From the NCBI RefSeq assembly GCF_014654205.1, contig NZ_BNAW01000024.1:1-64000 (forward strand): a DNA stretch of 64,000 nt, given 5' to 3'. The stretch is from Amycolatopsis bullii (GTDB lineage: Bacteria; Actinomycetota; Actinomycetes; Mycobacteriales; Pseudonocardiaceae). A program made the position numbers and the translations under genes. Position 1 is the stretch's first letter; every line of letters begins with the position of its first letter. Of this stretch, positions 1 through 10,404 are shown in pieces. The notes under the pieces were generated by a model. It did not search any database. It was not told the origin of the DNA and saw nothing but the letters and a program-made list of their open reading frames with translations.

Positions 1-92
1 GTCTTGATCCACGACGGCTTCTTCTCGATCGGCGTCTCACTGTTGCGCACCTCGAGACGCAACAGCTTCCGGCCTTCGGGCTGGGCGCTCAT
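1..92 (-). CDS. lipA: Lipoyl synthase, N-terminal fragment
   Basis: Partial gene that runs off the left edge; about 30 residues are visible. The N-terminus (MSAQPEGRKLLRLEVRN, then TPIEKKPSWIK) matches the conserved start of actinobacterial lipoyl synthases, the radical-SAM enzymes that insert sulfur into octanoyl groups on lipoyl domains. The ATG overlaps the glyA stop codon by 4 bases (ATGA), so it is translationally coupled as the last visible gene of the glycine cleavage operon. That makes sense, because the H protein encoded upstream must be lipoylated. The radical-SAM cysteine motif lies outside the window, so identity rests on the N-terminus and context. Confidence 0.82.
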   Translation of the reverse strand, partial: MSAQPEGRKLLRLEVRNSETPIEKKPSWIK

Positions 93-1363
93 CGCGCGAG
101 GTCCGCGTACAGCGGGTGCTTCTTGGCCAGCGTCTCGACGCGGTCGCGCAGCTTGGTCCGCACGGCGTCGTCGAAGTCCGGCTTCAGCGCCTCGGCGATG
201 ACGTCGGCGACCTCGGCGAAGTCCTCGGCCCGGAAGCCGCGGGTGGCCAGCGCCGGCGTGCCGATGCGCAGGCCGGAGGTGATCATCGGCGGGCGCGGGT
301 CGAACGGGACGGCGTTGCGGTTGACCGTGATGCCGACCTCATGCAGCCGGTCCTCGGCCTGCTGGCCGTCCAGGGTGGACTGGACGAGGTCGACGAGCAC
401 CAGGTGGACGTCGGTGCCGCCGGTCAGCACGCGCACACCGGCGTCGGCGCAATCCGACTGGGACAACCGCGCGGCCAGGATCCGCGAACCCTCCAGGGTG
501 CGCTGCTGGCGCTCCTTGAACTCCTCGCTCGCGGCGATCTTCAGCGCGACGGCCTTGGCCGCGATGACGTGTTCGAGGGGTCCGCCCTGCTGGCCCGGGA
601 ACACCGCCGAGTTGATCTTCTTGGCCAGTTCCTCGCGGCACAGGATGAGCCCGCCGCGCGGGCCGCCGAGGGTCTTGTGCGTGGTCGTGGTGACGATGTC
701 GGCGTGCGGCGCCGGCGACGGGTGCAGCCCGGCCGCGACCAGCCCGGCGAAGTGCGCCATGTCGACCATGAGGCGAGCGCCGACCTTGTCCGCGATCCGG
801 CGGAACTCGGCGAAGTCGAGCTGACGCGGGTAGGCCGACCAGCCGGCGATGATCAGCTTCGGCTCGTGCTCGACGGCCAGCCGCTCGATCTCGGCGAGGT
901 CGACGATCCCGGTTTCCTTGTCGACGTGGTAGGCGACGACGTTGTAGAGCTTGCCCGAGAAGTTGATCTTCATCCCGTGCGTCAGGTGACCGCCGTGGGC
1001 CAGGTCGAGGCCGAGGATCGTGTCGCCCGGCTTGAGCACGGCGAACATCGCGGCCGCGTTGGCCTGGGCGCCCGAGTGCGGCTGGACGTTGGCGTGCTCG
1101 GCGCCGAAGAGGGCCTTCGCGCGGTCGATGGCGAGCTGCTCGACGACGTCGACGTGCTCGCAGCCGCCGTAGTAGCGGCGGCCGGGGTAGCCCTCGGCGT
1201 ACTTGTTGGTCAGCACCGAGCCCTGCGCCTCGAGCACGCCCACCGGGGCGAAGTTCTCGGAGGCGATCATCTCCAGGGTCGACTGCTGGCGGTTCAGCTC
1301 GTCCGCGACGGCCGCGGCGACCTCGGGGTCGACTTCGGACAGGTGCTGGTCGAACGTCGTCAT
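89..1363 (-). CDS. glyA: Serine hydroxymethyltransferase
   Basis: 424 aa, normal length. This PLP enzyme interconverts serine and glycine with tetrahydrofolate, using the methylene-THF made by the glycine cleavage system. Visible landmarks: the SENF motif near residue 36, the tetrahydrofolate/PLP region around residues 95-130 (HSGAQAN, HGGHLTHG) and the PLP-lysine motif THKTLGGPRGG with K230. The ATG at 1363 was chosen because homologs begin MTTFDQ-like; the reading frame is open further upstream but that stretch is gcvH in another frame. The start overlaps the gcvH stop by one base (TGATG), and the stop overlaps the lipA start, so it is an internal operon gene. Confidence 0.97.
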   Translation of the reverse strand: MTTFDQHLSEVDPEVAAAVADELNRQQSTLEMIASENFAPVGVLEAQGSVLTNKYAEGYPGRRYYGGCEHVDVVEQLAIDRAKALFGAEHANVQPHSGAQANAAAMFAVLKPGDTILGLDLAHGGHLTHGMKINFSGKLYNVVAYHVDKETGIVDLAEIERLAVEHEPKLIIAGWSAYPRQLDFAEFRRIADKVGARLMVDMAHFAGLVAAGLHPSPAPHADIVTTTTHKTLGGPRGGLILCREELAKKINSAVFPGQQGGPLEHVIAAKAVALKIAASEEFKERQQRTLEGSRILAARLSQSDCADAGVRVLTGGTDVHLVLVDLVQSTLDGQQAEDRLHEVGITVNRNAVPFDPRPPMITSGLRIGTPALATRGFRAEDFAEVADVIAEALKPDFDDAVRTKLRDRVETLAKKHPLYADLAR

Positions 1364-1740
1364 CAGTTCTCCTGGGTGTGCGCGGCGTAGGCGGCGGCGT
1401 CGAGCAGGTCCGGCACGTCCCCGGTCAGACGCACCTTCAGGAGCCATCCTTCGGTGTACGGGTCGGAGTTGATGACCTCGGGGGTGTCCGATGTGGTGCC
1501 GTTCACCTCGACGACCTCGCCGGAGACCGGCGCGTACAGCTCGCTGACCGACTTGGTCGACTCGACCTCGCCGAACACCTCGCCGGCGGTGATGGTCGAG
1601 CCCGCGTCGGGCAGCTGGACGAACACGATGTCACCGAGCGACTCGGCGGCGAAGGCGGTGATGCCGACGGTGGCGACGCCGTCGGAGACGGAGAGCCACT
1701 CGTGTTCCTTGGTGTACTTCAGGTTCTCGGGGATGCTCAC
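1363..1740 (-). CDS. gcvH: Glycine cleavage system H protein
   Basis: 125 aa, the usual size. This lipoyl carrier shuttles the aminomethyl intermediate between the P, T and L proteins. The lipoylation site is K63 in the motif ESTKSVSE, preceded by the typical GEVFGEV strand. It starts at GTG (1740), giving the family N-terminus SIPENLKYTKEHEW. It lies 14 bases downstream of gcvT and overlaps glyA by one base. The L protein (dihydrolipoamide dehydrogenase) is not encoded here and is presumably shared with other complexes. Confidence 0.97.
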   Translation of the reverse strand: MSIPENLKYTKEHEWLSVSDGVATVGITAFAAESLGDIVFVQLPDAGSTITAGEVFGEVESTKSVSELYAPVSGEVVEVNGTTSDTPEVINSDPYTEGWLLKVRLTGDVPDLLDAAAYAAHTQEN

Positions 1741-1754
1741 GGTTCGTTCAGTCC

Positions 1755-2846
1755 TTACGCGCGGGAGTAGAAGGGCAGGGCGACGACCTCGACGGGCTCG
1801 ATCCTGCCCCGGATGTCGACGGAGAGCTCGGTGCCGGGCTCGGCGTACGCCCGATCGACGTACGCCATGGCGATCGGATAACCGAGGGTGGGCGACAGCG
1901 CGCCGCTGGTGACCTCGCCGATCTCGGTGCCGTCGGCCAGCACCGCGTAACCGTGGCGCGGGGCGCGGCGACCGGCGCCCTTGAGCCCGACCCGCACGCG
2001 CGGGACGTCCGCCTTGGACCGCTCTTCGAGCGCCGCGCGGCCGACGAAGTCGCCCGGCTTCTCGAACTTGACGACGCGGCCCAGCCCCGCCTCGAAGGGG
2101 CTCTGCTCGACCGTGAGTTCGTTGCCGTACAACGGCATCCCGGCTTCGAGCCGCAGCGTGTCGCGGCAGGCCAGGCCCGCCGGGACCAGGCCGTGCGGCT
2201 CGCCGGCCTCCAGCAGCAGGCGCCACAGCGCCGGTGCCTCGTCGGCGTCGACGAACAGCTCGAAGCCGTCTTCGCCGGTGTAGCCGGTGCGGGCGAGCAG
2301 GACGTCGTGGCCCTTCACCGACGCCGGGACGCTGGCGTAGTACTTCAGCGCGTCCAGGTCGGCGTCGGTGACCGCGGCCAGGATCACGACGGCCTTCGGG
2401 CCCTGGACGGCGATCAGCGCGGTGGTCTCGGACTTGTCGTCCACGACCGCGTCGAAGCCCGCGACCCGCTCGGCGAGGGCGTCCGCGACGACCTGCGCGT
2501 TGCCCGCGTTCGCGACGACCAGGTAGTGCTCGTCGGCCAGGCGGTAGACGACCAGGTCGTCGAGGACCCCACCGGAAGCGTTGCAGATCATCGTGTACCG
2601 CGCCCGGCCCGGCTTGACCCCGGTGAGGTTGCCGACCAGCGCGAAGTCCAGGACGTCGGCCGCCTGCTTGCCGGTGACGTGGATTTCGGCCATGTGCGAC
2701 AGGTCGAACAGCCCGGCCGCCTCGCGGACGGCCTTGTGCTCGGCCAGCTCGCTGGCGTAGCGGACCGGCATGGACCAGCCGGCGAAGTCGGTGAACAGCG
2801 CACCGAGTCCCTTGTGGACTCCGTGCAGGGAAGTTTCGCGAGACAC
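1755..2846 (-). CDS. gcvT: Glycine cleavage system T protein (aminomethyltransferase)
   Basis: 363 aa. It transfers the methylene group from lipoyl-bound aminomethyl to tetrahydrofolate, releasing ammonia. The N-terminus has the family pattern TSLHGVHKGLGALFTDFAGW, followed by the tetrahydrofolate-binding fold and the C-terminal barrel (GEVTSGALSPTLGYPIAMAYV). The start is GTG at 2846, four bases after the gcvP stop; the upstream open frame is gcvP DNA in another frame. Second gene of the riboswitch-controlled operon. Confidence 0.97.
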   Translation of the reverse strand: MSRETSLHGVHKGLGALFTDFAGWSMPVRYASELAEHKAVREAAGLFDLSHMAEIHVTGKQAADVLDFALVGNLTGVKPGRARYTMICNASGGVLDDLVVYRLADEHYLVVANAGNAQVVADALAERVAGFDAVVDDKSETTALIAVQGPKAVVILAAVTDADLDALKYYASVPASVKGHDVLLARTGYTGEDGFELFVDADEAPALWRLLLEAGEPHGLVPAGLACRDTLRLEAGMPLYGNELTVEQSPFEAGLGRVVKFEKPGDFVGRAALEERSKADVPRVRVGLKGAGRRAPRHGYAVLADGTEIGEVTSGALSPTLGYPIAMAYVDRAYAEPGTELSVDIRGRIEPVEVVALPFYSRA

Positions 2847-2850
2847 GGGT

Positions 2851-5682
<2,832 letters not shown>

Positions 5683-5728
5683 GGGGAGCTCCTCGGGCCG
5701 GGCACCGGGCAGAACGGTGCGCTGGGAA

Positions 5729-5908
5729 CTCCCCCTCTGTCATGGCACCTGAGAGTTTCACCGCCTGTGCAGCGGCTTTCACCTTGGGTGAGGCGCGGGT
5801 GCGCCTGCTTTCCAGAGTGGCCTCGCGCGAAGCGGTAGCAGGTACCTGAGAGATTCCGGGGAGTTTGCTCCTTCGGTGCCCCACCGACTTCGTGAGGGCT
5901 CTCCCGCC
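5729..5908 (-). promoter_or_regulatory. Tandem glycine riboswitch upstream of gcvP
   Basis: Read on the minus strand from about 5908. Aptamer 1 runs from CGGGAGAGCC through CACCGAAGGAGCAAACTCC to AATCTCTCAGGTACC. Aptamer 2 follows with CACTCTGGAAAGC, CACCCAAGGTGAAAGCC and AACTCTCAGGTGCC and ends at GACAGAGGGGGAG. These are the hallmark blocks of tandem glycine aptamers. The gcvP start region lies about 45 bases further on, so the switch most likely turns the operon on when glycine is high. Boundaries are approximate; an expression-platform terminator was not resolved. Confidence 0.93.
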
Positions 5909-5994
5909 TCGGCTCGACGGCCCGATCTGCAGTTGTGACGGTCACGGTACCTGCCGCTTCCCGCGGCCGTCTACTTCACCCGGGCAACACCACA

Positions 5995-7287
5995 TCAGCC
6001 TTCGAGCGCGGCTCGACGCACCACGCTCCCCGCCAGCACCGGCGGCCGCCGGACCCGGCCGGAGGGCAGCACCAGGCGCTTCAGCGGCCCGCCGAGCGGC
6101 ACCGGCGGGAGGCCCGCGCCCAGCAGGACCTGCTCGACGATCTGCTCGGCGTGCCAGGCCACCGAGTCGTTGAGCCGGTCCAGCGACGGCCGGTCGCCGT
6201 CGAAGACGTCCTCGTCGGCCAGGGTCACCTCGAAGTGCGCGCAGCCCGGCGGGACCGCGATCGCCTCCTCGATCGCCCGGGCGCCCTCCAGCGGGTCCTC
6301 GAACCCCGCTTCGCGCAGCGCCGACCGGTAGATGCGGGCCGCCCGCGCGCGCATCCGCGGGCCGTAGCGGACGACGACCGGGAGCCGTCCGGTCAGGTCC
6401 GGCACGGCCAGGCCGTGCAGCAGCATGATCGGCGGCACCGAGTGCACCAGCCGCGGCGCGGGTTCGGCCAGCTCGCGTGCGGTGATCCGGACCCGGTCGG
6501 CCATCGCGTCGGGGAGGCCGAAGTAGCGGAAGTCGACGTTGCCGAACCCGAGGCCGTCGGCGATCAGCGAGGCCAGCAGCTCGCCGTACCCCCAGATCGG
6601 CGACAGCACGACCACCGGCGGCGCGGCGACGACCGGCGACGGCACGGGCGGCCGCGTCGCTTCCTGCTCGGGCACCTGGATGACCAGCCGCGGCGGCTCG
6701 TGCCAGTCGTGCACCTCGGCGACCCGCCAGTACAGCCCGAGCGGCCGCCAGAGCTCGCCGAGGACGTCGTGCTCGATGATGCGGCGCACCTCGGCGTCGT
6801 CGTGGGGGAAGTCCCGCGGCGGCACGATCCCGACGTAGTGGTGGTAGGTGACGCGGACCTCGTCGCCGCGGGTGGCCGAGCGGATCCGCATCTCCCAGTC
6901 GACCGGCGACGCCGCGATCGCGTTGGCCACCTGCGTGCCGGGCGAGGAGTAGACGAGCGCGGTGGCCTGCCGGAGGAACTGCCCGGCCCGGTCGATGCCC
7001 TCCCGCAGCGCCTTCGCCGCCTGGGCGACGTGCACCGGCGAAGCCAGCGAATCGGGCAGGACGCCGGCGACGCGCAGCAGCTCGGCCTCCCCGAGCCCGG
7101 TGACCTCGGCGAGCTGCGCCCAGTGGTCGAACACCGTCACCTTCGGCGCGTGCCGGTGCTCGATCCAGCTGCGCAACGTCGACGTCGGAACGCCGATGCG
7201 CCGCGCGGCCTCGTCCAGGGACAGGCCCCGGGAGCGGATGCCCGTGCGGACCGCTTCCGCCCACTCGCCGGCGCGCCAGTGCGTCAC
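5995..7287 (-). CDS. XRE-type HTH protein with a large uncharacterised C-terminal domain
   Basis: 430 aa, GTG start at 7287. Residues about 10-50 form a Cro/C1-type helix-turn-helix (SLDEAARRIGVPTSTLRSWIEH). The remaining roughly 380 residues are not a family I recognise. They contain an alpha-helical segment (KALREGIDRAGQFLRQATAL), a Pro/Val linker (residues about 210-235) and a C-terminal half rich in arginine (YGPRMRARAARIYRSALREAG) ending in a basic tail. No Walker or protease motif is seen. It is separated from a divergent small membrane protein by a perfect palindrome (7292-7318), which suggests autoregulation. It is not obviously tied to the gcv operon, which has its own riboswitch 90 bases downstream. 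Confidence 0.8.
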   Translation of the reverse strand: MTHWRAGEWAEAVRTGIRSRGLSLDEAARRIGVPTSTLRSWIEHRHAPKVTVFDHWAQLAEVTGLGEAELLRVAGVLPDSLASPVHVAQAAKALREGIDRAGQFLRQATALVYSSPGTQVANAIAASPVDWEMRIRSATRGDEVRVTYHHYVGIVPPRDFPHDDAEVRRIIEHDVLGELWRPLGLYWRVAEVHDWHEPPRLVIQVPEQEATRPPVPSPVVAAPPVVVLSPIWGYGELLASLIADGLGFGNVDFRYFGLPDAMADRVRITARELAEPAPRLVHSVPPIMLLHGLAVPDLTGRLPVVVRYGPRMRARAARIYRSALREAGFEDPLEGARAIEEAIAVPPGCAHFEVTLADEDVFDGDRPSLDRLNDSVAWHAEQIVEQVLLGAGLPPVPLGGPLKRLVLPSGRVRRPPVLAGSVVRRAALEG

Positions 7288-7291
7288 CTCA

Positions 7292-7318
7292 CAAAGCTAA
7301 CGAAACCCGCTAGCTTTG
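7292..7318. promoter_or_regulatory. Palindromic operator CAAAGCTA-N11-TAGCTTTG
   Basis: A perfect 8-base inverted repeat with an 11-base spacer begins 5 bases upstream of the XRE-type gene start and lies 42 bases before the divergent small gene. The position is typical of an autoregulatory operator. The same AGCTA/TAGCT half-site recurs upstream of the other XRE gene (17891-17918). Confidence 0.65.
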
Positions 7319-7359
7319 CGCAGGGACAAACCGCCCACGGCGCTCCGACGCTGGTCACC

Positions 7360-7551
7360 ATGACCACCACCGTCATCGCCCTCACCCTGATCGTCGGCGT
7401 CCTGACCTTCGCCGCCGGTGCCTTCCTCGCCTCCGAGGTCGCCACTCGCGTTCTTCGCCGCCGCGAGAAAGCGATCTCCGAGGAACGCAAGCGCCTCAAC
7501 GCCGCCTGGAAGTTCCTCAAGGACGTCTACGGCGTCAAGACGCGCCGTTAG
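7360..7551 (+). CDS. Small single-pass membrane protein
   Basis: 63 aa from ATG at 7360. Residues 4-28 form one hydrophobic helix (VIALTLIVGVLTFAAGAFLA), followed by a strongly basic helical tail (RVLRRREKAISEERKRLNAAW). That is an N-out or signal-anchor topology with a positively charged cytoplasmic tail. No strong ribosome site is visible. The last 4 bases overlap the 3' end of the convergent SDR gene. Function unknown; it shares a promoter region and palindrome with the divergent XRE-type regulator, which may control it. Confidence 0.6.
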   Translation: MTTTVIALTLIVGVLTFAAGAFLASEVATRVLRRREKAISEERKRLNAAWKFLKDVYGVKTRR

Positions 7552-8315
7552 AGCGGGGTGACGTACGCGCCGGAGATGCCGCCGTCGACCAGGAACTGCG
7601 ACGCGGTGATGAAGCTGGCGTCGTCGCTGGCCAGGAAGGCGACCGCGGCCGCGATCTCCTCCGGCTCGGCGAACCGGCCGACCGGGACGTGGACCAGGCG
7701 GCGGGCCGCGCGTTCCGGGTCCTTGGCGAACAGCTCCTTGAGCAGCGGGGTGTTCACCGGTCCCGGGCACAACGCGTTGACGCGGATGTTCTCCCGCGCG
7801 AACTGCACGCCGAGCTCGCGGCTCATCGCCAGCACGCCGCCCTTGGACGCGGTGTAGGAGATCTGCGACGTCGCCGCGCCCATCACCGCGACGAACGACG
7901 CAGTGTTGATGATCGAGCCCTTGCCCTGGCGCTGCATGTGCGGCAGGACGGCCTTGCAGCAGTGGTACACCGAGGTCAGGTTGACCCGCTGCACGCGCTC
8001 CCACGCCTCGATGCCGGTGGTGAGGATGGAGTCGTCCTCCGGCGGCGAGATGCCGGCGTTGTTGAAGGCGACGTCGACCGAACCGAACTGCTCCACCGTG
8101 CTGTGGAACAGGTTCTCGACCTGCTCGGCGTCGGTGACGTCGGTCTGGATGAACGCGCCGCCGATCTCGTCGGCCGCGGCCTTCCCCGAGTCCGGCGTCA
8201 GGTCCCCGATGACGACCTTCGCGCCTTCGCTCGCCAAGCGCCGGGCCGAGGCGAGCCCGATGCCGCTGGCGCCGCCGGTGATGACCGCGACGCGGCCTTC
8301 GAAACGCTGGACCAT
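7548..8315 (-). CDS. Short-chain dehydrogenase/reductase (Rv2857c-like)
   Basis: 255 aa, classical SDR length. NAD(P)-binding TGGASGIG at residues 13-20, the NNAG motif near residue 85, and catalytic Ser140, Tyr154 and Lys158 (YTASK). Last gene of a four-gene operon; its ATG overlaps the aldehyde dehydrogenase stop by one base (TAATG). The same order (glutamine synthetase-like, C26 hydrolase, aldehyde dehydrogenase, SDR) is found in M. tuberculosis as Rv2860c-Rv2857c. A role in oxidising or reducing an intermediate of gamma-glutamyl amine breakdown is inferred; the substrate is unknown. Confidence 0.93.
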   Translation of the reverse strand: MVQRFEGRVAVITGGASGIGLASARRLASEGAKVVIGDLTPDSGKAAADEIGGAFIQTDVTDAEQVENLFHSTVEQFGSVDVAFNNAGISPPEDDSILTTGIEAWERVQRVNLTSVYHCCKAVLPHMQRQGKGSIINTASFVAVMGAATSQISYTASKGGVLAMSRELGVQFARENIRVNALCPGPVNTPLLKELFAKDPERAARRLVHVPVGRFAEPEEIAAAVAFLASDDASFITASQFLVDGGISGAYVTPL

Positions 8316-9682
8316 TACTCCTCCGTGCTCAGAAAGACGTTCTTGGTTTCGGTGAACGCCGCGGCGGCGTCCGGGCCGAGCTCGCGGCCGAGGCCGGACT
8401 GCTTGAAGCCGCCGAACGGCGTCCAGTAGCGCACCGACGAGTGCGAGTTCACCGAGAGGTTGCCGGATTCGACGCCCCGCGCAACCCGGAACGCGCGGCC
8501 GGCGTCACGGGTCCAGATCGACCCGGACAGGCCGTACTCGGTCGCGTTGGCCATCCGGATCGCGTCGGCCTCCTCCGCGAACGGCACGACGGCGACGACC
8601 GGGCCGAAGACCTCCTCCGCCGCGACCGGGTGCCGCAGGTCGGGCGGGGTGACGACGGTCGGCGGGAACCAGAAGCCGCGGCCCTCGGGTGCGGTGCCGC
8701 GGAACGCGACCGGCGCGTCGTCCGGCACGTAGGAGGCGACCTTCGCCCGGTGCGCGGCCGAGATCAGCGGGCCCATCTCGGTCTTCTCGTCGCCCGGGTC
8801 GCCGACGACGACGCCGTGCACCGCGGGTTCCAGCAGGTCCATGAAGCGGTCGTACGCGCTCGCCTGCACCAGGATCAGCGACCGCGCGCAGCAGTCCTGG
8901 CCGGCGTTGTCGAAGACGCCGTAGGGCGCGGTCGCGGCGGCTTTTTCCAGGTCGGAGTCGGCGAAGACGATGTTCGCGTTCTTGCCGCCCAGCTCCAGCG
9001 TCACGCGCTTCACCTGCGCCGCGCAGCCCGCCATGATCTGCTTGCCGACCTCGGTGGAGCCGGTGAAGACCACTTTCCGCACGGCCCGGTGGTCGACGAA
9101 CCGCTGCCCGACCACGGACCCCTTGCCGGGCAGCACCTGGAAGACGTCCTCCGGGATGCCCGCTTCGCGCGCCAGCTCGGCCAGCCTGATGGCGGTCAGC
9201 GGAGTCAGCTCGGCGGGTTTGAGGACGACGGTGTTCCCCGCGGCGAGCGCGGGCGCGAACCCCCAGCCGGCGATCGGCATCGGGAAGTTCCACGGCACGA
9301 TCACGCCGACCACGCCCAGGGGCTCGGAGAAGGTGACGTTGATGCCGCCGGGCACCGGGATCTGCTTGCCGAGCAGGCGTTCCGGGGCGGCCGAGTAGTA
9401 GTTGAGGACGTCCCGGACGTTGCCAGCCTCCCAGCGGGCGTTGCCGATGGTGTGCCCGGAGTTCTCGACCTCCAGCCGGGCGAGGTGCTCGATGTCGGCC
9501 TCGACGGCGTCGGCGAAGCGGCGCAGCAGCCGCGCGCGGTCGCCCGGGGTGACGTCACGCCACGCCGGGAAGGCCGCGTGGGCGCGGGCGATCGCCGCGT
9601 CGGTCTCCTCGGCGCTGGTCAGGGGGACGGTCCGCACCACCTCCTCGGTGGCCGGGTTGAGGACGTCGAAACTCGTGGTCAT
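8315..9682 (-). CDS. NAD(P)-dependent aldehyde dehydrogenase (AldC-like)
   Basis: 455 aa. The ALDH fold carries the PWNFP motif near residue 130, catalytic Glu230 in LELGGKN and nucleophilic Cys264 in GQDCCARS. ATG at 9682 was chosen: it overlaps the upstream gene's stop by 4 bases and gives the usual start before FDVLNPATEE. In gamma-glutamylation pathways this step oxidises a gamma-glutamyl aminoaldehyde to the acid. The operon position (third of four) supports that role by inference. Confidence 0.95.
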   Translation of the reverse strand: MTTSFDVLNPATEEVVRTVPLTSAEETDAAIARAHAAFPAWRDVTPGDRARLLRRFADAVEADIEHLARLEVENSGHTIGNARWEAGNVRDVLNYYSAAPERLLGKQIPVPGGINVTFSEPLGVVGVIVPWNFPMPIAGWGFAPALAAGNTVVLKPAELTPLTAIRLAELAREAGIPEDVFQVLPGKGSVVGQRFVDHRAVRKVVFTGSTEVGKQIMAGCAAQVKRVTLELGGKNANIVFADSDLEKAAATAPYGVFDNAGQDCCARSLILVQASAYDRFMDLLEPAVHGVVVGDPGDEKTEMGPLISAAHRAKVASYVPDDAPVAFRGTAPEGRGFWFPPTVVTPPDLRHPVAAEEVFGPVVAVVPFAEEADAIRMANATEYGLSGSIWTRDAGRAFRVARGVESGNLSVNSHSSVRYWTPFGGFKQSGLGRELGPDAAAAFTETKNVFLSTEE

Positions 9683-10404
9683 CGGGTCTCCTTGCTCGCT
9701 TCGACGAGAGCCTGAAACAGCCGGACGTCGTCGCTGTCCTGCTCGGGGTGCCACTGCACGCCCAGAACGAACTCGCCGGGCACTTCCGCGGCCTCGATCG
9801 TGCCGTCGGCGGCCCAGCCGACCGCTTCGAGGCCGGTGCCGAGCCGGTCGATCGCCTGGTGGTGGTAGCAGAGTGTCTTGGTCTCGGGCCCGAGGATCGC
9901 CGCCGCCCGGCTGCCCTCGGCGAGCGTCACGGTCCCCCGGCCGAAGGTCGCGGGAGCGGGCTGGTGGTCGGTCGTTCCCTGGGTTTCCGGCAGGTGCTGG
10001 GTGAGCGTGCCGCCGAGGGCGACGCTCATCACCTGCAGGCCGCGGCACACGCCGAGCACCGGCTTGCCCGCTCGGCGCGCGGCGGCGAACAGGCCGAACT
10101 CGAAGGCGTCCCGCTCCGGCCGGACGTAGGTGGCCGGGTGCGGCTCGGCGCCGTAGCGCCCGGGCTCGACGTCGGCGCCGCCGGTGAGCACCAGGCCGTC
10201 CACAGTGGACACCAAGCGCTCGTGCGCGTCGGACACCGGGGGCAGCAGCACCGGGATGCCGCCCGCCGCGACCACGCAGTCGACGTAGACCCGGTGCAGC
10301 AGCACGGCTTCGGTGTCCCAGACCAGGAACTTCGCGGGTTCGAGGTAGCTGGTGAGGCCGATGACCGGCTTGCTTTGACTCGACTCAGAGGCGCTCGAAG
10401 CCAC
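9679..10404 (-). CDS. Gamma-glutamyl-gamma-aminobutyrate hydrolase-like class I amidotransferase (peptidase C26)
   Basis: 241 aa. Class I glutamine amidotransferase-like fold with nucleophile Cys120 in GVCRGLQ and the His/Glu pair in GVQWHPEQD near the C-terminus. In the Puu pathway such enzymes remove the gamma-glutamyl group from the oxidised amine. The start overlaps the upstream glutamine-synthetase-like gene by 20 bases and the stop overlaps the downstream gene by 4, so it is tightly coupled. Orthologous in position to Rv2859c. Confidence 0.92.
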   Translation of the reverse strand: MASSASESSQSKPVIGLTSYLEPAKFLVWDTEAVLLHRVYVDCVVAAGGIPVLLPPVSDAHERLVSTVDGLVLTGGADVEPGRYGAEPHPATYVRPERDAFEFGLFAAARRAGKPVLGVCRGLQVMSVALGGTLTQHLPETQGTTDHQPAPATFGRGTVTLAEGSRAAAILGPETKTLCYHHQAIDRLGTGLEAVGWAADGTIEAAEVPGEFVLGVQWHPEQDSDDVRLFQALVEASKETR

